Below are positions 14,975 through 23,080 of a DNA stretch of 33,398 nucleotides, piece by piece; position 1 is the stretch's first letter; each line of letters opens with the position of its first letter. The translations under genes and the position numbers were made by a program. The notes under the pieces are model-generated. The model did no database searches. It saw only the letters and a program-made list of their open reading frames with translations, and was not told where the DNA came from. This DNA comes from Deltaproteobacteria bacterium (lineage in GTDB: Bacteria > Myxococcota_A > Polyangia > Fen-1088): the NCBI GenBank assembly GCA_016935975.1, contig JAFGPX010000058.1:1-33398 (forward strand). The letters are read 5' to 3'.

Positions 14975-17188
14975 CTACTCACCCACCAATCGTTGGGTGA
15001 GCCGCGTGCAGCGCATGGCAACCTTGGCGTTGTGCACGGCGATGGCGAGGGCCTTGGGCGTGCCCACCAGCACCACGAGCCGCTTGCCGCGCGTGACCGC
15101 GGTGTAGAGCAAGTTGCGCGCCAGCATCACGAAGTGCTGGGTGTGCAAGGGGATCACGACCGCGGGGTATTCCGAGCCCTGCGCTTTGTGCACGGTGGCG
15201 GCGTAGGCCAGGGCCAGCTCGTCGAGATCGTCGCTGGTGAAGGCAACCTCGCGCTCGTCGAAGCGGACCACCAACTCGCGCTCGACGCGCGCCACGCGCA
15301 CCACGTTGCCGATGTCGCCGTTGTAGACGTCCTTGTCGTAGTTGTTGCGTAGCTGCATGACCCGGTCGCCGACGCGGAAGCGGCGGCTGCCGCTTTGCAG
15401 CTCTTCGGCGCCCGCGCTCTGCGCCTCCTGCAAGAGCTGGTTCAGGTGGGTGGCGCCGAGCTCGCCCCGGTGCATGGGCGTCAGCACTTGGATATCGCCG
15501 GGTTGCAGGCCGTAGCGCTTGGGCAAACGTTCGACGACCAGGTCGCGGACGAGGAGGGCCGCGGCCGACGGATCTTCCACTTTGACCAGAAAGAAGTCGC
15601 GCTTGTCGGCCTGGGGACCGGCGGGCGGCGGCTCTCCGAAAGTCGGCAGCTCGCCGTCGTGGATGCGGTGGGCGTTGGTGACGATGAGGCTCTGCGCGGC
15701 CTGGCGGAAGATCTCGTCGAGACGCACCACGGGCACGACGCCCGAGGCAATCACGTCGCGCAAGACCATGCCGGGCCCCACCGAGGGGAGCTGATCCTGG
15801 TCGCCCACCAGGACGAGACGGGTGCCGCCGGCCAGGGCCGCGACCAAGTCCGCGCCCAGCCGGACATCGATCATGGATGCCTCGTCCACGACCAGAAGAT
15901 CCGTGGCGAGCGGCCGCGCCTGGTTGCGGCCGAACATGTTCTCGGCGGGACGCCACTCGAGCAGGCGATGCAGGGTAGCGGCGGGTTGTCCCGTGGCCTC
16001 CTGCAGGCGCTTGGCCGCGCGCCCGGTGGGCGCGGCCAGGGCCACGCGCCGCCCGCAGCCGAGAAAGGTCGAGACGATGCCGCGCACGATGGTGGTCTTG
16101 CCCACGCCCGGGCCGCCAGTGATGACGAGCAGGGGCAGGGCGAGCGCGCGCCGGATGGCCTCGGCCTGGCGGGGCGCGAGCGTGAGGCCGGCCTCCTTGC
16201 TGTAGCGGGCGATGGCGCGCTCGGCGTCCACGGGCAGCGGCTTGCAGCGGGAGTGCAAGAGGCGGCGCAGGCCCTGGGCCACGGCTCGCTCGGCGCGCAG
16301 CAGCCCGGTTTCGTACACCGCCTCGCCGTCGCCGGTGTGTTCGATGGCCACCTCGCCCTGGCGGGCCAGGCGATCGACGGCCGGCTCGACCAGGGCGGCA
16401 TCGACCTCGAGATGGCGGCCGGCCTCCTCGGTCAAGCGCGCGCGCGGCAGGTAGACATGGCCCTGACCGGAGGCCTCCACGAGCACGTGGCGCACGCCGG
16501 CCTCGACGCGCACCGGGTTCGCCTTGTCGATACCGAGCGATGCCGCCAGGCGATCCGCCGAGAGAAAGCCGATACCCCAGACGTCGAAGGCCAGGCGGTA
16601 GGGGTTCTCGCGCACGCGCGCGACGGTCTCGTTGCCGTAGCGTTTGAAGATGCGCACGGCCAGCGCGGGAGACACGCCGAAGCCCTGCAGGAAAACCATC
16701 ACCTCCCGCTGGCCTCGTTGGCTGGACCAGGCCTCGTGGATGGCTCGGGCGCGAGCCGCGCCGATGCCGGGAACCTCGCGCAGGCGCTCGGGACGCTCGT
16801 CGAGAATGCGCAGGGTGTTCTCGCCGAAGCGCGCCACGATGCGCGCGGCCATCTCGGGGCCGATGCCCTTGACCAGCCCGGCCCCGAGGTAGCGCTTGAT
16901 GCCGTCTTGGGTCTGCGGCGACAGCTCGGTGAAGGAGACGACGCGAAACTGGCGGCCGAAGCGCGGGTTCTGCTCGTAGTAGCCCTTGGCGCGCAGGCGG
17001 GCGCCCACCGGCAGGCCGAGGAGGCTGCCGACCACGGTCACGGGCTCGGCCTGGCCGGCCATCTCGAGGCGCGCGACCGTGAACTCGCCGCCGCCGCCCG
17101 AGAACACGATACGCTCGAGGGTGCCCTCGATGGCCGTTTCCGTGGCTGGCTCGGAACGCTTGCCCGCAGAGCGCTCGAAGAGATCCAT
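14975..17188 (-). CDS. recD2: RecD2-type ATP-dependent 5'-3' DNA helicase
   Basis: 737-residue superfamily-1B helicase of the RecD2 (YrrC) type, which works without RecB and RecC in DNA repair or replication-fork processing. Order: N-terminal OB-like region (GTLERIVFSGGGGEFTVARL), tandem helix-hairpin-helix (LVKGIGPEMAARI, LREVPGIGAARARAI), then the helicase core with Walker A GGPGVGKTT (358-366), Walker B LLVVDEASM (near 430-438), GDQDQLPSVG (motif III), and the late motif TVHKAQGSEYPAVV (motif VI region). Length is normal for the family. The ATG at 17188 was chosen over a TTG at 17227; a GGAGG lies 12 bases upstream, farther than ideal. Immediately upstream lies an orphan copy of the SIR2-TPR gene's 3' end, suggesting the two genes were once adjacent. 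Confidence 0.92.
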   Translation of the reverse strand: MDLFERSAGKRSEPATETAIEGTLERIVFSGGGGEFTVARLEMAGQAEPVTVVGSLLGLPVGARLRAKGYYEQNPRFGRQFRVVSFTELSPQTQDGIKRYLGAGLVKGIGPEMAARIVARFGENTLRILDERPERLREVPGIGAARARAIHEAWSSQRGQREVMVFLQGFGVSPALAVRIFKRYGNETVARVRENPYRLAFDVWGIGFLSADRLAASLGIDKANPVRVEAGVRHVLVEASGQGHVYLPRARLTEEAGRHLEVDAALVEPAVDRLARQGEVAIEHTGDGEAVYETGLLRAERAVAQGLRRLLHSRCKPLPVDAERAIARYSKEAGLTLAPRQAEAIRRALALPLLVITGGPGVGKTTIVRGIVSTFLGCGRRVALAAPTGRAAKRLQEATGQPAATLHRLLEWRPAENMFGRNQARPLATDLLVVDEASMIDVRLGADLVAALAGGTRLVLVGDQDQLPSVGPGMVLRDVIASGVVPVVRLDEIFRQAAQSLIVTNAHRIHDGELPTFGEPPPAGPQADKRDFFLVKVEDPSAAALLVRDLVVERLPKRYGLQPGDIQVLTPMHRGELGATHLNQLLQEAQSAGAEELQSGSRRFRVGDRVMQLRNNYDKDVYNGDIGNVVRVARVERELVVRFDEREVAFTSDDLDELALAYAATVHKAQGSEYPAVVIPLHTQHFVMLARNLLYTAVTRGKRLVVLVGTPKALAIAVHNAKVAMRCTRLTQRLVGE

Positions 17189-17209
17189 GGACGTGGAAAG
17201 CCTCCGGCC

Positions 17210-17317
17210 AGGCGGAAGCGGCGTCAAGTGCGACTTGCAGGGCGGGTTCGGCGCGGACGCGCTCCTAGGCCCCGCGTCTCGATCTGCATGTGGCTCATGC
17301 GGCGCTTGGGTCCGCCG
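17210..17317 (-). pseudogene. Orphan duplicate of the 3' end of the SIR2-TPR gene (left direct repeat)
   Basis: 17254-17317 matches 25403-25465 at all but five positions and one 1-base gap. On the minus strand it still encodes GGPKRRMSHMQIETRG, against GGPRRRMSHMQIKTQG plus stop in the intact gene; the extra base puts the TAG out of frame. A weaker match continues to 17210 (shared AGGCGGAAGCGGCG). No upstream part of the gene accompanies it. Same orientation as the intact copy, hence a direct repeat bracketing 17318-25357. Confidence 0.8.
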
Positions 17318-17391
17318 ACTACCTCCGAGGCGCGTCCGGCATCAGCACCGTAGGGGCCGCCGGGGCCCGTACGGTGCCGTCGATCGCAATG

Positions 17392-20300
17392 CTACGGTAC
17401 GAGCCAGTTGCCCTTGAACGGATGGAAGTACATTTCCGATTGGACATTCGCGGCCGCGGCAACGAGCGTGCCGCTCATGCTGCCCCACTGCAGGTTCACC
17501 GTCGCAAGCGGCGCCAGCACCGAGCCGTAGAACGCCATGCTCTTGTTCTCGAAGGCCGTGGCTTCGTAGAGGTTCCAGAGGATCTTGCTGGGATTCTGGC
17601 CGTACACGTTCATGCCCGCGTAGTTGATGGCGACCGCAGCTCCCCCCACGTTGATGATCGCGGTGGAGCTCGATGGCACCTTCAGCTCGATCTGGTACGT
17701 ATTCTGGAAGGCGCTCGCATCGAGGGCGAACACGTTCAGATCCGGATCCGTCCCCGTAAGCACCAAACCGGTGCTGTAGGGTTTCCACACCTTCCCGTTG
17801 GCCGGAAGCCCCTTGAGGCCCATAGAAAGTCCCTGCAGCTTCGCAAAGACCGCAACAAAGTCGATCGGGGGATTCCCTATGACCTTTCCCTTCACCGTCA
17901 CGGTGCTGGCCACACCGCACGGATAGCCAGTGCAATGGACGTTACCGTAGACGGTCCCTTGTGCCAGCGAAACGGCACCCGAGACTACCGCGCCCGTCTG
18001 CTGCCATGCCGAATTCACCCTGAAGGACGTCGTGGTCACGCTGCCACCCCCGACCGGTCCTTGGACATCGTGGAAATTCGTCACGTTTCCCTGCACGAAG
18101 ACATTGAAGTCCCGCGGGTAGAATTGACTCGTCGACGTGACCACGTCTTGAACCCACGCGTCGCCGAGCACCGTTCCGGGCGTGCACGGATCGCCCGGCC
18201 TCGGCTGAGCCAGGTACTTCGCCGTGCCTTCCTCGGTGAACACGCCGGTGCCGACGATATTCATGCAAGGCGTCTGCACCCAAGTCCCGAGCAAGCTCCC
18301 GTCGAGCTCCTGGATTGCCTTGCTTTCCAGAGTGCCGCTGGAGAGCGTCAGGACGCCAACCCGCTTGGTGTTTCGGTTGGAAACCAAGATATCGACCAGA
18401 CCATCGCCGGTGAAATCGCCGACGCCCTCTATCACGTCGCTGTAGGACGACTGCCACTGGCCGAACCACGTTCCCTGCGTCTGAACCATCTTGGAGGTCA
18501 GGGTACCGTTGCTGTAGCTCAGGATTCCGATCCATGCGGGGTTCCGGATGAGGATGTCCGCTTTGTGCGCGGAGTCCGTGTCCATATCGGCCACCTTCCT
18601 GATGACGTCGACGGAGCTGGTGTAGCGCCAGCCACCGAACCACGAGCCGTTCGGCTTGACCATCAGGCTCCTCTTCGAGTTGCTGCTCGTCAACGAGAGG
18701 ATGCCGAGGTTCCCACTCGACTTGATCAGAATGTCGTCCCTACCGTCGCCATCGAAGTCGCCGATCCCTTGCACGACGTCGCCGCCGGTCGATACCGTCC
18801 AGTTACCCCATTTCGTGCCGTTCTGGGCGGATGTGATGGGAACCAAGGTCGACCCCGAAAGCTCGAAGATGGCCATTCCCCACGAGCTGGTTATCAGGAT
18901 TCTGCTGCTCATCCTGCTTCCCGCGGGGATCCTCTTCATGGTGAAGAAGTTGTTGTCGTTCGTGTTGAGGATCCAGCCGCCGAACGACGTATAGTTGGGC
19001 GCCGTCATCACGGACGTGATCTGCGTGTCGTCGTACTTCAAGATGCCGAGGCCGGAGGGGCTGACGACCAGGACTTCCTCCCGACCGTCGTTGTCGTAGT
19101 CGCCGGTCGCAGCGATCACGTCGGTGGCACGATTGTACGTCCAAGCGCCAAACGCCGAACCACCGGGACCTCCGGCCACCATGGCGAAGTGCTGGTCCAG
19201 ATTCACGCGGGAGCCCCGTCGGTCAATCAGTCCCAGCCCCCAGGTGCTCTCGAGCAGGAACTCGTTCATCGCGTCGCCGTCGAAGTCCGCCACCGCCTTG
19301 ACGTTGGCGTTTCCGAGATCGTAGTTCCATCCGACGTTGGGCGCAGCCCCGGCGAGCCATGTCTTGTCGGCCGCAACGGTGTCCGCATCCGGCGTCACCC
19401 CTCCCGAGAGATTCGGCACCACGCCCAACAGGCCGATGCCATTGGCATAGGACTTCCTCACCGTCCAGTCGCCGATTTCACTCCAGAAATAGGCCTTCTT
19501 GCGGCCCGGGACGTCGGAAAACCAATCTGCTTTGTTCCTTTCAATGTCGTAGTAGGCCATCCATCCGGCCCCGAAGTTCGCCTTTTCGGGCGCGAGTGCA
19601 TTGCCGAAGCCCGTCGGACTGTCGTAGAACTCCCTGGCTCGCGATACGAGGGCGACGCCGTTTGCGTAGAAGAGGATGTTCTCCGCATGCTGGAAGCGGC
19701 CATACATTGGGTTGTTGTATGCAGCCCACGATGCGCCGTCGGGCGAATTGGCTTTACAGCCAGAGTCGATGTAGAGGGCAGGGCTGGTGCTGGCTAGGAT
19801 TCCGTTTTCCCACAGGGTCCTGTATGTGAACTGATCCGCGTTCGCCGCCATGTGCACGTCCGGTGGGGTGCCTTGCTGGAATTGAAGCCCGTTGAGAGTG
19901 GGGGTGTATTTGCCCGCTGGGGACTCCACCCATCGCCAAGGATTGGCCACTGTGATGGCCCCTGTGATCGCCGCAAGGGTATTGTCAGCGTAGTTCCCTC
20001 CGAAAGTGTGGTTGTAGCCGGACGAGTGGGCGGCGATGCCTCGGAGCGTGGTGGAATTGGCGGGAGCTGAAAGCCAATTGATGTAGTCGACCAGGGAGGC
20101 GTCCACCGTGACTGCTCCGTTGGATCCCAGTCCAGCGTTCCGGAACTCGTCGCAAATGTGAGACGCCGACAACCCGAAAGACACGCATGCGTAGGGCACC
20201 GCGGTTGTGTAGCCACCGACACGGTAGCGGTGATTCCGGTCGAAGTAGTCGAGGAGTATTCTCCTCTCCAAATCGATGTCAGGCTGGAATCTCGTCCAGT

Positions 20301-21483
20301 CTGTGGGGATGCCCGGCGGCCCGGTGAACGCCTGGGGACGTCCGGCATCCAGGAAGGGCCAGTTCGGATCCGGATTCGTCGCCACATTGCGTGCGTTGAT
20401 GCGCGATACGAAGATCTCGGGGCGAGCGATCCGGTTGGCGAACCCGGCGTCCGTGATCGGATTTGCCTCGGGGTCCAGGAAGTCACCAATGAGGTTGAAG
20501 TTGGTTACTACGCTGGGGGGCGAGCCTGACGTCGTAATGGTGTAGGTGGTGTCCTGGATATGGAAGCAGTCCACCAGAGCGGAGAAGCTCGCGTAGTAGT
20601 CAAGCTGAGCGAGCGGCACCACCGTTGGCGTGCCAGGCACGGGAATGGGGGGAGGCCAGGCACCGGTTGGCGTGACGATGGCATACATGCCGGGGCGTAC
20701 GACTGGGCCCTGCTGGTAGATGCTTTCCCAGTTGCCGTCGAGATCGGCCAGCACGACCTCGGATCGCTCGTTGAGAACGTTGGCTCCGAGCGCGAACCAC
20801 TGGTCGCCCGGCTGAATCCACAGGTTGCCTGCCTGAAACTGGTTTGCGGTCGTATTGGTCTGAAACCACGCCACCTCGTGCACCAGGAGGGCTTCGGGGA
20901 ACGAGCCCACCAGCAAGGCCCCCTGCAGGGCCGGGTAGTTCATGCGGACATGGATAAGAAAGCGCCGCACGGCCAGCACGGTCTTGCCGTCCTGGTGGAC
21001 AGCGGGGAGAGGGCCGCTGCCGTCGTAGACGGCCGCTTCCACCACGCGCGGCACCAGCCCATCGGCCACGAGATCGGCCTTGAGCCGTCGCAACCGGTTC
21101 GCGAGCTCGACCGTCTGTGTGGGCAAGGTGCCTTGCGTGGAGTCGAGGATCCGCGGCTCTACCAGGACCACGACGAGCTTCGAGGTTGCGTCCAGAGCGA
21201 GGTCCGGAGGATCCGTCGTGAGGATGGGATTGAGAGACGTGATCTCCAGTCTGCCGTCGGCATCGTAGTCGTAGCCCGTGAAGCTCTGGAGAAGATTGGA
21301 GAACGCGTCGGCCTGGGCCACGGACGGATTGCCGGCAAGGCCGGCAACGGTCAGCGCGCCGAGGGAGGCAAGGCGAAGAGCGCGCCTCGCCCACGGCTTC
21401 GTTCTCCTCGGACGCGAGAACGCGGTTACATGTTCATGTTTCTCGGTACGACAGACGACGGATTTTTTCATGCGCAGCAGCAT
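17392..21483 (-). CDS. Large secreted protein: gingipain/caspase-like N-terminal region, FG-GAP repeats, choice-of-anchor A domain
   Basis: 1363 residues. Long basic N-region then a hydrophobic export segment (about 34-58, LASLGALTVAGLAGNPSVAQA). Residues 100-650 contain alternating strands and helices with ALLVGSFPEALLV, GIAAHSSGYNH (His486, His492) and ALYIDSGCKANS (Cys576). The order strand-His then strand-Cys, with a following ANGVALVSRARE helix, resembles peptidase C25/caspase-like proteins; this call is an inference. Residues about 728-1084 hold roughly six FG-GAP/VCBS-type repeats of about 60 residues (DFDGDGRDDILI, DYDNDGREEVLV, FTGDGLVDILV) with Ca2+-binding loops, each followed by FGGW or FGQW. 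Residues about 1123-1363 are a choice-of-anchor A domain (FNVFVQGNVTNFHDVQG to YFHPFKGNW). No sorting tail follows it. GC is visibly lower than the flanks. Neither ATG (21483, 21471) has a clear ribosome binding site. Confidence 0.78.
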   Translation of the reverse strand: MLLRMKKSVVCRTEKHEHVTAFSRPRRTKPWARRALRLASLGALTVAGLAGNPSVAQADAFSNLLQSFTGYDYDADGRLEITSLNPILTTDPPDLALDATSKLVVVLVEPRILDSTQGTLPTQTVELANRLRRLKADLVADGLVPRVVEAAVYDGSGPLPAVHQDGKTVLAVRRFLIHVRMNYPALQGALLVGSFPEALLVHEVAWFQTNTTANQFQAGNLWIQPGDQWFALGANVLNERSEVVLADLDGNWESIYQQGPVVRPGMYAIVTPTGAWPPPIPVPGTPTVVPLAQLDYYASFSALVDCFHIQDTTYTITTSGSPPSVVTNFNLIGDFLDPEANPITDAGFANRIARPEIFVSRINARNVATNPDPNWPFLDAGRPQAFTGPPGIPTDWTRFQPDIDLERRILLDYFDRNHRYRVGGYTTAVPYACVSFGLSASHICDEFRNAGLGSNGAVTVDASLVDYINWLSAPANSTTLRGIAAHSSGYNHTFGGNYADNTLAAITGAITVANPWRWVESPAGKYTPTLNGLQFQQGTPPDVHMAANADQFTYRTLWENGILASTSPALYIDSGCKANSPDGASWAAYNNPMYGRFQHAENILFYANGVALVSRAREFYDSPTGFGNALAPEKANFGAGWMAYYDIERNKADWFSDVPGRKKAYFWSEIGDWTVRKSYANGIGLLGVVPNLSGGVTPDADTVAADKTWLAGAAPNVGWNYDLGNANVKAVADFDGDAMNEFLLESTWGLGLIDRRGSRVNLDQHFAMVAGGPGGSAFGAWTYNRATDVIAATGDYDNDGREEVLVVSPSGLGILKYDDTQITSVMTAPNYTSFGGWILNTNDNNFFTMKRIPAGSRMSSRILITSSWGMAIFELSGSTLVPITSAQNGTKWGNWTVSTGGDVVQGIGDFDGDGRDDILIKSSGNLGILSLTSSNSKRSLMVKPNGSWFGGWRYTSSVDVIRKVADMDTDSAHKADILIRNPAWIGILSYSNGTLTSKMVQTQGTWFGQWQSSYSDVIEGVGDFTGDGLVDILVSNRNTKRVGVLTLSSGTLESKAIQELDGSLLGTWVQTPCMNIVGTGVFTEEGTAKYLAQPRPGDPCTPGTVLGDAWVQDVVTSTSQFYPRDFNVFVQGNVTNFHDVQGPVGGGSVTTTSFRVNSAWQQTGAVVSGAVSLAQGTVYGNVHCTGYPCGVASTVTVKGKVIGNPPIDFVAVFAKLQGLSMGLKGLPANGKVWKPYSTGLVLTGTDPDLNVFALDASAFQNTYQIELKVPSSSTAIINVGGAAVAINYAGMNVYGQNPSKILWNLYEATAFENKSMAFYGSVLAPLATVNLQWGSMSGTLVAAAANVQSEMYFHPFKGNWLVP

Positions 21484-21524
21484 GAGGTTTTTGCCGCGGC
21501 GCTGTCAAGGGGTATCTGTGCCTC

Positions 21525-22138
21525 ACGATGGCGAAGTCGAGCATTCCGCCGAGGCGCGGCCTGCAGACGACCATGCTCTTCGACCCATTTTGGTTCGCCG
21601 GGCCGACCAGCCGCTGAATCAGCTGCCCGCCCAGCCCCGCCATGCCCCTGATGGAATCGCTCGGCATGGCAGTGCGCCATGAATTCCTTCACAAGACGTG
21701 GCGCAGGTGTCGTTCCCCGAAGAAGACCAGATGGTTGAGGCACTCGTATTCGATCATCTTCACGAAGCGTTCCGCGTGCGGACTGCAGTCCGGGCTCCGC
21801 GCGGGAATCTTCACGCACTCCACCCCGCGCTCCCGCAGGATGGTCTCGAACGCCTTGGTGAACGGCGAGTCTCGGTCGTGGGTCAGGTATTTGGCCTCCC
21901 GGGGAAATCCGTCCACCCGGTCGTTCAGGTTGCGCGCCATCTGTTACATCCATTCCCCGCCTGGATTCGCACCAATCCCCGCGATCTCGACGGCGCGAGT
22001 CTTGAGCGCGACGACGAAGAAGACCAGGTTGCGAACCTTCTCGCCCAGCCCGAGGACTTCGATGCGAATGACATCGAGGGCGCTGCGGATGCGTACGACA
22101 TTCTCGGGTATGTCCTCGCAAGCAGCTTTGCGGCACAA
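21525..22138 (-). pseudogene. Broken integrase-core (DDE) transposase remnant
   Basis: Three minus-strand pieces in two or more frames together spell the C-terminal half of an rve-type transposase. Piece 1 (about 22084 to 21947) has LVFFVVALKTRAVEIAG and GGEWM, then an in-frame TAA at 21944-21946 where relatives usually have Gln (CAA to TAA). Piece 2 (21940-21689, same frame) has MARNLNDRVDGF, LTHDRDSPFTKAF (catalytic Asp), PARSPDCSPHAERFVK (catalytic Glu) and FFGERHLRHVL, then TGA at 21689-21691. After a frameshift, VKEFMAHCHAERFHQG continues near 21690-21640; after a second, LGGQLIQRLVGPANQNG and RPRLGGMLDF near 21640-21530. The N-terminal DNA-binding part is missing. Inactive relic. It ends about 50 bases before the start of the large secreted protein gene, so it may form part of that gene's promoter. 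Confidence 0.8.
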
Positions 22139-22252
22139 CTTCAGCTAGCCTCGGCTCGGCCAATTGGGTATGGTGGCTGGTGAGGGCTGCCCCGTGACAA
22201 CCTGGTCAGTTCCGCGGCAACAACACGGGTATCCACAAGAGAGCGCAACGCC

Positions 22253-23080
22253 ATGCGTAGCACTGCACTGTTGTTCCTGATTCCAGCGGCTCTGCTGCTG
22301 TCGTCTTCACGGGCTTCTGCCAGCAGGCAGCCCACCAAGAAAGCCAAAGAGCGCCTGGCCAAGAAAGCCTGCCTTGCCGGTGACCCGGCCAAGGGTGTCG
22401 AGATCCTGGCCGAGCTCTACGTGGACACCAACATCCTTACCTACATCTTCAACCAGGGACGATGCTTCGAGCAGAACCGTCGCTACGAGGATGCCATCGG
22501 GCGGTTTCGAGAGTATCTACTTAAGGGAGAGGCCACTCTATCGGACGAGGACAAGGCCGTCGCCCAGAAGCGCATCGAGGCCTGCGAGTCCTATCTGCCG
22601 AAGCCCGAGCCGCCCTCACCCCTGGTTCCGGAGCCGGTCCAAGTCGCGCCCGTCGTTCAGGCACCGCCGGCCGCGACACCGCCGGCCGAGGTTGTCCCCG
22701 AGACGCCGGTAGTAGCGGTCGTGGCACAGCCGCGGCAGCCCGGCAGCAATGCCGGCGCCCGCCTGCGCATCGCCGGCCTCGTCGCAGGGTCGTTGGGCGT
22801 GGTGGCGCTGGGCACGGGGGTGGCCCTCAATCTCAAGGCCAACAGCATGGCGGCGGATCTCGGGAAACCCGACAACTTCAACCGCGACACCGATTCCTCG
22901 CGCAAGAGCTACAAGACGCTCAGTTGGATCGGCTATGGAGTGGGCGCTGGCCTCTTGGCTGGCGGCACGCTGATGTACTACCTCGGCTGGCGTTCCGGCC
23001 GCCGTTCCACGTCGACTGTTGTCCTGGTCCCGACCTTCGCTCCCGACTCGGCGGGGGCCTTGCTTGCAGGAGCTTTCTGA
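22253..23080 (+). CDS. Exported TPR-like protein with C-terminal membrane segments
   Basis: 275 residues. Signal peptide 1-23 (LLFLIPAALLLSSSRASA). Residues about 25-115 are TPR-like helices (AKKACLAGDPAKGVEILAEL, NILTYIFNQGRCFEQNRRY, EDAIGRFREYLLKGE). A Pro/Val-rich spacer follows (about 120-165). Two hydrophobic segments, IAGLVAGSLGVVALGTGVAL and WIGYGVGAGLLAGGTLMYYLGW, flank a polar loop and would place the protein in the inner membrane. This layout is common in Myxococcota but has no assigned activity. Only a weak AGAGAG lies before the ATG. The stop overlaps the next start by one base (TGATG), so it is probably produced together with the Cys-rich lipoprotein. Confidence 0.7.
   Translation: MRSTALLFLIPAALLLSSSRASASRQPTKKAKERLAKKACLAGDPAKGVEILAELYVDTNILTYIFNQGRCFEQNRRYEDAIGRFREYLLKGEATLSDEDKAVAQKRIEACESYLPKPEPPSPLVPEPVQVAPVVQAPPAATPPAEVVPETPVVAVVAQPRQPGSNAGARLRIAGLVAGSLGVVALGTGVALNLKANSMAADLGKPDNFNRDTDSSRKSYKTLSWIGYGVGAGLLAGGTLMYYLGWRSGRRSTSTVVLVPTFAPDSAGALLAGAF

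Noticed and set aside
15395..17353. 652-residue plus-strand open frame
   Set aside because: Antisense to recD2, which has complete helicase motifs.
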